18,746 bases of DNA from an uncultured Acidobacteriota bacterium. Its GTDB lineage: Bacteria > Acidobacteriota > Thermoanaerobaculia > Gp7-AA8. The notes beneath the pieces were generated by a model, which ran no database searches, was not told the origin of the DNA, and was given only the letters and a program-made list of their open reading frames with translations. The stretch is taken from contig CAMPKJ010000069.1 in assembly GCA_946887105.1 (NCBI GenBank), forward strand, positions 1-18,746, in the 5' to 3' direction. This document shows positions 6,651-12,124 of this stretch, one piece after another. Positions within the stretch are counted from its first letter, which is position 1; each line of letters opens with the position of its first letter. The translations under genes were made by a program, and so were the position numbers.

Positions 6651-7670
6651 ATGCAGGATATGGATCAACGGGATAGGGAGCTGTTGGGCGCTCTGCAGGC
6701 CGAAATTCCGCTCGTTTCCACACCATTCGCGTTCATCGGGCAAGCGCTCGATCTCTCCGAGAAAGAAGTCATCAAGCGGACCGAGCGTCTGCGCCGCGAA
6801 GGCGTGATCCGCCATCTCGCCGCGCAGTTCGATGCTCGCGCGCTCGGATATCGAAGCTGTCTGGTGGCCGCGCGCGTGGACGCCGATCGCATCGACGACG
6901 CCGCGGCCGCGATCAGCGCGCATCCCGGCGTGACCGCGAACTATCGCCGCAACAACGATTTCAATCTCTGGTTCACGCTGTTCGTCTCGCCGCAATCGAA
7001 GCTCGGCCTCGATCGCACCATCGAGATCCTCGGGCGCGCCGCCGACTGCGACAGCGTGCGCCCGCTGCCGACGCTCAAGCTCTACAAGAACGCCGCGGCC
7101 GATCACGATGCATCGCACGAGCACGAAACGCACGCCGACTACACGCCGCTGACGCCGCTCGAAATCGAATGCGTCCGCCTGCTGCAGAACGACCTGCCGC
7201 TGCAGCCGCGGCCGTTCGATCATCTGGCGCGCCTCTCCGGCATCGCCGTGGAGGACCTCCTCACCTCCGCGCGCACGCTCGTGAAGCGCGGCCAGATCCG
7301 CCGGTTCGCCGCGACCGTCGCGCCGCGCAAACAGGGCTTCGCGGCCAGCGCGATGGGCGTCTGGATCGTGCCGCAGGACCACGCCGACGACTACGCCGCG
7401 AAGCTCGTCCAGCACCGCGCCGTCTCGCACTGCTACCTCCGGCCCGTCTACGACGACTGGCCGTACAACCTCTACACCACTGTCCACGCGCGCTCCGTCG
7501 ACGAGTGCGAGTCGGTGATCAACGACCTGGCCATCGATAGCGGACTCTCCCAGCGGCAGGCGCTCTTTCCGACGAAGGAGTACAAGAAAACGCGCGTCAG
7601 TTTCTTCGGCCGCGATGCGGACGAGTGGGAGAGTGCTCACGCAACGGACCAGGCGGTTGCGGCGGGATGA
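6651..7670 (+). CDS. Siroheme decarboxylase, fused AhbA-AhbB/NirDL type (AsnC-like fold)
   Basis: 339 residues made of two related modules. Module 1 (about 5-147) has a winged-helix segment (LVSTPFAFIGQALDLSEKEV) and the core HPGVTANYRRNNDFNLWFTL. Module 2 (about 166-335) has LPLQPRPFDHLARLSG, GQIRRFAATVAPRKQGF and the core VSHCYLRPVYDDWPYN. These are hallmarks of AhbA/AhbB and NirD/L/G/H, which decarboxylate siroheme to 12,18-didecarboxysiroheme in the alternative heme and heme d1 routes. Automatic annotation commonly calls such proteins Lrp/AsnC regulators. AGGGG at 6641-6645 sets ATG 6651; the longer upstream frame shadows DUF309. Module 2 keeps SHCY with His260, while module 1 has TANY, so the equivalent His is Ala96; the active site may be carried mainly by one module. 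No other heme or nir gene is in the window. Confidence 0.85.
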   Translation: MQDMDQRDRELLGALQAEIPLVSTPFAFIGQALDLSEKEVIKRTERLRREGVIRHLAAQFDARALGYRSCLVAARVDADRIDDAAAAISAHPGVTANYRRNNDFNLWFTLFVSPQSKLGLDRTIEILGRAADCDSVRPLPTLKLYKNAAADHDASHEHETHADYTPLTPLEIECVRLLQNDLPLQPRPFDHLARLSGIAVEDLLTSARTLVKRGQIRRFAATVAPRKQGFAASAMGVWIVPQDHADDYAAKLVQHRAVSHCYLRPVYDDWPYNLYTTVHARSVDECESVINDLAIDSGLSQRQALFPTKEYKKTRVSFFGRDADEWESAHATDQAVAAG

Positions 7671-7793
7671 GCAAAACTTTTTGACACGCCTCCCGCGCGT
7701 CACTCTCTACGGAAACCCGGAACACGCCGTGAACTCCCACGGCGCATGCAGAGCCTGCCTGAATTCGTACGGGATGATCGCGAGAAGGAATCA

Positions 7794-7822
7794 GTGAGGT
7801 CCGCCGTATCGGCGAACCTCAC
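7794..7822. terminator. Hairpin between convergent genes, possible bidirectional terminator
   Basis: GTGAGGT (7794-7800) pairs with ACCTCAC (7816-7822); after one mismatch CGCCG pairs with CGGCG around a TAT loop. It lies between the ends of the siroheme decarboxylase gene (+) and the CDGSH gene (-). There is no T-tract on either side, so its strength as an intrinsic terminator is uncertain. The rest of 7671-7855 holds no supportable gene; a 12-base direct repeat (TTCAGCTGGATG) at 7843-7854 and 7855-7866 covers the CDGSH stop codon. Confidence 0.5.
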
Positions 7823-7855
7823 CGGATGGGAGACGGTGATCTTTCAGCTGGATGT

Positions 7856-8089
7856 TCAGCTGGATGAGCCGGAAGACGACCCCGACTCCGCTTCCGCGAC
7901 GGCCGCGTTCGCGCCCTGAAAGCCGATCTTCGAGTGTGTGCTGTCGCAGAACGGCTTCATGGTCGAGCCGCCGCAGCGGCAGAGCGCTCGTTTGAGGATC
8001 GGGATCTCATTGCCCGCGGCGTCGGTGAGCGTGAAATCGCCGTCGACGACGAACGGTCCGTTATCGCGCACTTTGATGGTGACGGTCAT
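7856..8089 (-). CDS. CDGSH-type [2Fe-2S] iron-sulfur protein
   Basis: 77 residues. The CDGSH motif is C37-x-C39 ... C48-D-S-T-H52 (CRCGGSTMKPFCDSTH); three Cys and one His would bind a [2Fe-2S] cluster. Ser replaces the Gly of CDG, a substitution compatible with the family. The N-terminal ~30 residues (VRDNGPFVVDGDFTLTDAAGNEI) form the beta strands usual for single-domain bacterial members. The Ser/Gly tail after residue 67 looks unstructured. No signal peptide or membrane segment is seen, so it is cytosolic. AAAGGA lies six bases upstream of ATG and overlaps the stop region of the preceding gene nine bases away, so it is the last gene of the minus-strand cluster. Its physiological partner cannot be read from the sequence. 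Confidence 0.9.
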   Translation of the reverse strand: MTVTIKVRDNGPFVVDGDFTLTDAAGNEIPILKRALCRCGGSTMKPFCDSTHSKIGFQGANAAVAEAESGSSSGSSS

Positions 8090-8098
8090 TCGGTTCCT

Positions 8099-8461
8099 TT
8101 AGAAGATCGGGTTCTCGGCGTGATGGTGGAAGTTCCAGTTGTACGTGTAGCCGGGCAGATCGACCGGCACGGTGTACTTGACGTCGATGATCACGTAGGT
8201 GCTCTTGCGCGAGATCTCGATGTTTTCTTCCGTGACCGGGAAGTTCAGTTCCTTCGCCTTCTGCAGGATGTTTCTGGTGATGACACGCTCGTCGTGCTGT
8301 CCCGCGGATTTCGCCTCGTCGACGACCGTGTCGCGCATGTCTGCCGCTTTGACCTTGACCGGAATCACCTTGTAGGCCAGCACTCCGGCCGCGAGCAGGA
8401 TGACGATTCCAACCAGGCAGCCGAACTGACCTTCACCACGTTCACGACGATTGCGCAACAT
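8099..8461 (-). CDS. Small membrane protein, DUF4845-like
   Basis: 120 residues: a basic N-terminus (MLRNRRERGEGQFG), one membrane helix at about 14-33 (CLVGIVILLAAGVLAYKVIP), then a soluble alpha/beta part ending in YNWNFHHHAENPIF. Size, topology and the sequence around VIPVKVKAADMRD resemble DUF4845, a family commonly encoded directly after lepB in Proteobacteria; here too it follows the signal peptidase gene after 37 bases. The match is by pattern and neighbourhood, not by alignment, and the function is unknown. GGAGGG (complement of 8468-8473) lies six bases before the ATG, a strong ribosome binding site. Confidence 0.75.
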   Translation of the reverse strand: MLRNRRERGEGQFGCLVGIVILLAAGVLAYKVIPVKVKAADMRDTVVDEAKSAGQHDERVITRNILQKAKELNFPVTEENIEISRKSTYVIIDVKYTVPVDLPGYTYNWNFHHHAENPIF

Positions 8462-8498
8462 ACGATGCCCTCCGCACTTCCGTCGTGAGAGTAGCAGT

Positions 8499-9080
8499 TC
8501 ACTCGATCCATTTGAAGAGACCGCCGCGCGTGCCCGTCCGCCGGAAGGACGACTCGTGTTTCGCGGCCGCGCGCGCGGACTCTCCGACCGCGGACGAGGA
8601 GGACCAGAGCACCAGGCGGGCGCGGCCGACCACGAGGGAGCGCGGCACGACGCCCCAGCTGCGGCTGTCGCTCGAGTCTTCGCGGTTGTCGCCCATCACG
8701 AAATACGAATCGGCGGGGATGACCTGCGCCGGCACCGCACCGGAAGTCCCGGCGCGCAGCAGATACGGCTCGGGAAGCGTGTAGCCGCTGATGCGCACGC
8801 GGCCGAGGCGGCTGTCGATGAGGTCGCCCGGAGTGGCGATCACGCGCTTGACCATCAGCTCATCGGGCGCGTTCGGAGCGGTGAACACGATCACGTCGCC
8901 GCGTTGCGGAGCGGAGCGGAAGTACCGCGTGACCACGATCTGATCGCCGGTGGTGAGCGTCGGCGCCATCGACTCCGAGGGAATCGCGTAGATGTGGACC
9001 GCCGCGCGCACGATCAGCCCGAGCGCCACCGCTACCGCGAGCGGCTCGGCAATCGTACGGAAGAGAGACTTCTGGCGCAT
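8499..9080 (-). CDS. lepB: Signal peptidase I
   Basis: 193 residues. An N-terminal membrane anchor (about 10-30) is followed by the catalytic serine box PSESMAPTL (S37), the lysine box MVKRVIATPGD (K78) and the GDNREDSSDSR box (130-140), so the Ser/Lys dyad and all usual conserved blocks are present. It would cleave signal peptides of exported proteins on the outer face of the inner membrane; non-lipoprotein substrates in this window would include the DUF4097 and TPR-like proteins. There is a single N-terminal membrane helix rather than two. The C-terminal tail after about residue 165 is basic and not conserved. It is followed by the DUF4845-like gene, a common pairing. A family B hairpin lies between it and the upstream cyclase gene and may separate their expression. 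Confidence 0.95.
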   Translation of the reverse strand: MRQKSLFRTIAEPLAVAVALGLIVRAAVHIYAIPSESMAPTLTTGDQIVVTRYFRSAPQRGDVIVFTAPNAPDELMVKRVIATPGDLIDSRLGRVRISGYTLPEPYLLRAGTSGAVPAQVIPADSYFVMGDNREDSSDSRSWGVVPRSLVVGRARLVLWSSSSAVGESARAAAKHESSFRRTGTRGGLFKWIE

Positions 9081-9111
9081 CCGCTGAAGAAACGACGAAG
9101 GCTGGTCGAAA

Positions 9112-9181
9112 GTTCCTCGGTTCCTCGGAGTTTCGGAAGTGGCGACCCGAGGAACCGAGGAACTCCGAGGAACCGAGGAAC
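9112..9181. repeat. Family B hairpin, copy 2
   Basis: Arms 9112-9132 and 9161-9181 are perfect 21-base reverse complements made of GAGGAACC and GAGGAACTCC units, with a 28-base loop; GAGGAACC units also extend into the loop. It occupies the space between the cyclase stop (9186) and the lepB start (9080), ending about 30 bases before the lepB ATG. It could act as a terminator, an mRNA-processing or stabilising structure, or be a dispersed repeat. Confidence 0.85.
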
Positions 9182-9185
9182 CGAT

Positions 9186-10850
9186 CTACCCCGTCGTGCC
9201 GACGTGGAACGTATCGCTCGCGTTCGTCTTGCGCAGGTTCACCGAGCCGGTGATCGAATACACGGGCATCTTCTGCTGCAGGCCCTTGAGCGCGAACTCG
9301 CCCAGCGACTCGGTGTTGAAGCTGCCCATGACCCGGTCCAGCGTGTTCTGCGAGACCACCAGCTGTCCCGGCTTCGCCACGCCGCTCTCGAGGCGCGAGG
9401 CGATGTTCACGGATGTTCCGAGCACGGTGTAGTCGACGCGTTTCTCCGTCCCGACGTTCCCCACCACCGCGGGACCGCTGTTGATGCCCACGCGGATCTT
9501 CACCGGCGGCAGGTCCTGCTTCACGCGCTCGATGTTCCACTGCTCGATGCGCTCCATCATCATCAGGCCGGCCATGATGGCGCGGTCGGCGTGATCGTCC
9601 TGCACGATCGGCGCGCCGAAGAACGCCATCACCGCATCGCCGATGAATTTATCGAGCGTGCCGCCGTACGCGAAGATCGCATCCACCGCGGCGGAGAAAA
9701 AGTTCGACAGAAAATCCGCCACTTCTTCCGGCGCCTTCGTCTCCGAGACGGTGGTGAAGCCGGAGATGTCGGCGAAGAGGATGGAGACGTCGGCGGTGCG
9801 GACGTCGGTCTCGTCGGCCGCGACCACGCCTTTGACGATCTCGTCGATCACCGCCGGCGAGTGATAGCGCTCCATCTTCGAGCGGATCTTGCGCTCCTGC
9901 TCGATCTTCTCCGACAGCTGCGCGCGCTCGACCGCCACCGCCGCGAAGTTCGCCAGCGCGGTGATCAGGTCGAGGTCTTCTTCCGTGAAGCGTCCGATGT
10001 GGATCGGCGAGTCGACCTGCACGGCGCCGATGACGCGGTTGCGATTCCACAGCGGCACGCACATCGCCGAGCGGATGCCATGGATGGCGATCGACTTTCC
10101 GCCCAGGAGCCGCGCGTCCTCGAGCGCGTTCGAGGTCATCAGCGCCACCTGCTGCTCGGCCACCATCTTCAGGATGGTGCGCGAGATGGGGATGTCCTGC
10201 GCGTCCGCGCCTTCGATGAACCGCGTCAGCTTCGGCACCGGATTGCCGTCTTCGTCGAAGAGGAGGATCAGGCCGCGCTCGACCGGCAGGTACTTGAAGA
10301 TCATCTCCATGACCGTGTTGAGCAGCGACTGGAGGTCATCAGATTCGAGCAACGCCCGCGCGACCTGCACGAGCACCTGGAAGATCTTCTCGCGCGTGAC
10401 GGCCGGCTCCGCGCGCATGCCCGGCTCGGACAGCGGACGCATCGCCGCGGCTTCCTGGATCTCACCGAGGTCCAATCCGAACTCGGAGTTGAAGTCGGAG
10501 ATGCGGCGGATCACCGTGCCGGACGGGTTGTCGAACATCGACTCGCCGGAGAAGTCGACCGACGGCATCGCCTTCACATCGAGCTGCACCGAGCCGACCA
10601 GGATCTTGTCGCCCGCGCTCACCGCCGCTTCACTGATCAGGTTGCCGTTGACCTTCACGCCGTTGGTCGACTTGAGGTCGATCAGCCAGTAGCGGCCGTC
10701 GCGTGTTTCGATGCGCGCATGTTTCCGCGACACCGACGGGTGATTGAGCACCAGATCGTTTCCCTCGGTGCGCCCGATCGAAAGGTCCGACTTGAGATCG
10801 GTGATGCGCGGCACGCCGAGATCGACGTAATGGATCTGGAGCTGGTCCAT
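9186..10850 (-). CDS. FHA-GAF-class III adenylate cyclase
   Basis: 554 residues, no membrane segment, cytosolic. The FHA domain (about 5-92) has G26-R27, S41-R42-K43-H44 and S61-T-N63-G64, the phosphothreonine-binding residues. A GAF domain spans about 155-310. A helical linker (LSEKIEQERKIRSKMERYH) leads to a class III cyclase domain (about 350-530) with metal aspartates D361 (FADISGF) and D405 (KFIGDAV), purine-site K401 and T475 (DYTVLG), and transition-state N482 and R486 (NIASR). The Lys/Thr pair favours ATP, so cAMP is the likely product. Binding of a phosphothreonine partner to FHA, or of a ligand to GAF, probably sets activity (inference). It is divergent from the PP2C gene across a 147-base region with a promoter-like hairpin. 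Only about 14 bases separate its TATAAT box from ATG and no ribosome binding site is seen. Confidence 0.93.
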   Translation of the reverse strand: MDQLQIHYVDLGVPRITDLKSDLSIGRTEGNDLVLNHPSVSRKHARIETRDGRYWLIDLKSTNGVKVNGNLISEAAVSAGDKILVGSVQLDVKAMPSVDFSGESMFDNPSGTVIRRISDFNSEFGLDLGEIQEAAAMRPLSEPGMRAEPAVTREKIFQVLVQVARALLESDDLQSLLNTVMEMIFKYLPVERGLILLFDEDGNPVPKLTRFIEGADAQDIPISRTILKMVAEQQVALMTSNALEDARLLGGKSIAIHGIRSAMCVPLWNRNRVIGAVQVDSPIHIGRFTEEDLDLITALANFAAVAVERAQLSEKIEQERKIRSKMERYHSPAVIDEIVKGVVAADETDVRTADVSILFADISGFTTVSETKAPEEVADFLSNFFSAAVDAIFAYGGTLDKFIGDAVMAFFGAPIVQDDHADRAIMAGLMMMERIEQWNIERVKQDLPPVKIRVGINSGPAVVGNVGTEKRVDYTVLGTSVNIASRLESGVAKPGQLVVSQNTLDRVMGSFNTESLGEFALKGLQQKMPVYSITGSVNLRKTNASDTFHVGTTG

Positions 10851-10861
10851 GCGAGGGGAAG

Positions 10862-10867
10862 ATTATA
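10862..10867 (-). promoter_or_regulatory. -10 box TATAAT reading toward the cyclase gene
   Basis: ATTATA on the plus strand is a perfect TATAAT on the minus strand, 11 bases from the end of the box to the cyclase ATG at 10850. The transcript would have a very short leader or none. A -35 hexamer at consensus spacing is not recognisable. The box sits in the outer 12-base arm of the family B hairpin. Confidence 0.55.
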
Positions 10868-10965
10868 GCGGGACGGGTTCCTCGGAGTTCCTCGGGTTCT
10901 CGGTTCCTCGGAGTGGTCTGCCCCGAGGAACTCCGAGGAACCGAGGCACTCCGAGGAACTCCCGC

Positions 10966-10971
10966 TATAAT
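10966..10971 (+). promoter_or_regulatory. -10 box TATAAT reading toward the PP2C gene
   Basis: CGCTATAATG; the box ends 26 bases before ATG 10998, leaving room for a leader of about 20 bases with a weak AGGT-type ribosome binding site. The bases at the -35 position lie inside the repeat arm and do not match consensus. It would be the main promoter of the 10998-18703 gene series. Confidence 0.55.
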
Positions 10972-10997
10972 GCAGCCTCTCTCGTACAGGTAGCTCC

Positions 10998-12122
10998 ATG
11001 AGCGAGCAAGCATCGTCCGAAGCCGTTCCTCAGCGTCATCTGGCGGTTCGCGCGGTTCTCCGCACGGATGTAGGACTGGTCCGTTCCGAGAATCAGGACT
11101 TCGGCACGTACACCACCGCGTCGGAGGAAAGCAGCAGCCATCCCGGCGGCCGCCTGCTCATCGTTGCGGATGGAATGGGCGGACATCGCGGCGGCGCCAC
11201 GGCCTCGCGTCTGGCCGGCGAGACCGTGAAGATGCAGTATCTCGACAGCGAGACCACCGACATCGCCACCGCGCTGCGCGAGTCCCTTGCACGCGCGAAC
11301 GCGCGCATCTTTTCCGAAGCGCAGTCGAATCCCGAGCTCCGCGGCATGGGCACGACGACCTCGGTGCTCGCGGTCCGCGATCATCACGGCTGGCTCGCGC
11401 ACGTCGGCGACTCGCGCATCTATCTCGTTCGTGACGGACAGATCCAGCAGCTCACGGACGATCACTCGCTCGTCGCCACCATGGTCCGGGAAGGGCTGCT
11501 CACCAGCCAGGAAGCGGAAACGCATCCGCGGCGCAACGTGCTGCAGCGTTCGATGGGTGTGGCCGAGGACGTCGAGATCGACGTGCGCGGCCCGTTCGAG
11601 CTGCGTGAAGGAGACACGTTCATCCTCTGCAGCGACGGCCTGCACGGCGTCGTGAAAGAGCCGGAGCTGCTCGAGATCGCGGCGCTGCCGATCGAACAGG
11701 CCGCGGACGAGTTTCTGAAGCGCGCACTCGAGCGCGGCGCGCCCGACAACGTCACCGTGATCGTCGCGCGCGTCGAAGCGACGGACGAAGTGCCGCCCGG
11801 CCGGTTGCGCGAAGAGCGTTTCGAAGATACGCAGCCGCTCCATCCACTCGATGAAACCGATCCGCTCGATCACACGCCGTTCGATGAGACCGTCAAAGAG
11901 ACGCAGAAACTGAAGGCGGTCACGCCCGACGATCTGCGCGTGACCGACAAGATCGTCGCCGCGCGTCCGGATGACGACACCTGGCGCACCACCAGACCCG
12001 CACCTCCGCCGCGCCGCTCGGGCTCGGTCTTGCGCTGGATGCTCGTGGCCGTGCTGCTCCTCGGCGGCGCCGCCGGCGCCTGGTACTTCTGGAGCCAACA
12101 GCAGACCGTCACCTCCCGGTAA
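10998..12122 (+). CDS. Membrane-anchored PP2C-type Ser/Thr protein phosphatase
   Basis: 374 residues. The PP2C domain (about 15-260) has all expected blocks: RSENQDFG (D34), VADGMGGHRGG (D58), GMGTTTSVL (117-124), HVGDSRIYLV, LTDDHS, CSDGLHGVV (D213) and PDNVTV (D250, N251), giving the two-metal aspartate cluster. It would remove phosphate from Thr/Ser of kinase products encoded downstream. A long acidic, Thr-rich linker (about 262-335) leads to one membrane helix (346-365) and a tiny tail, so the catalytic domain is cytoplasmic. The linker has T293-P-F-D, T309-P-D-D and T316-D-K-I, which fit the pThr-x-x-(D/I/L) preference of FHA domains. Two bases separate its stop from the next gene. It is the first gene of the predicted phospho-signalling operon. 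Confidence 0.94.
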   Translation: MSEQASSEAVPQRHLAVRAVLRTDVGLVRSENQDFGTYTTASEESSSHPGGRLLIVADGMGGHRGGATASRLAGETVKMQYLDSETTDIATALRESLARANARIFSEAQSNPELRGMGTTTSVLAVRDHHGWLAHVGDSRIYLVRDGQIQQLTDDHSLVATMVREGLLTSQEAETHPRRNVLQRSMGVAEDVEIDVRGPFELREGDTFILCSDGLHGVVKEPELLEIAALPIEQAADEFLKRALERGAPDNVTVIVARVEATDEVPPGRLREERFEDTQPLHPLDETDPLDHTPFDETVKETQKLKAVTPDDLRVTDKIVAARPDDDTWRTTRPAPPPRRSGSVLRWMLVAVLLLGGAAGAWYFWSQQQTVTSR

Positions 12123-12124
12123 CC

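Larger units (their letters stand above)
10862..10971. repeat. Family B hairpin, copy 3, with outer arms carrying TATAAT
   Basis: The outer arms 10862-10873 and 10960-10971 are perfect 12-base reverse complements and contain TATAAT in both orientations. Inner arms are tandem TTCCTCGGAG and TTCCTCGG units (about 10876-10915) opposed to CCGAGGAACTCCGAGGAA units (about 10921-10959). The element fills the region between the divergent cyclase and phosphatase genes. Palindromy means both promoters share the same local sequence and any binding protein would see both sides alike. Confidence 0.85.

Noticed and set aside
6651..7670. Lrp/AsnC transcription regulator
   Set aside because: The fold is similar, but the HPGV...NLWFTL and VSHCYLRP...DWPYN cores fit siroheme decarboxylase.
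7681..7711. Consensus -35 TTGACA after the siroheme decarboxylase gene
   Set aside because: No acceptable -10 hexamer at 16-18 bases and no supportable plus-strand gene follows before the convergent CDGSH gene.
7615..7797. 60-residue plus-strand frame overlapping the decarboxylase end
   Set aside because: Mostly shadow of the preceding gene, no ribosome binding site, no recognisable domain, and its stop lies in the hairpin.
8451..10868. 805-residue open frame on the plus strand
   Set aside because: It runs antisense through lepB and the cyclase, both of which have complete catalytic motifs. Its composition (Arg/His/Asp-rich) is typical of a GC-rich shadow frame.
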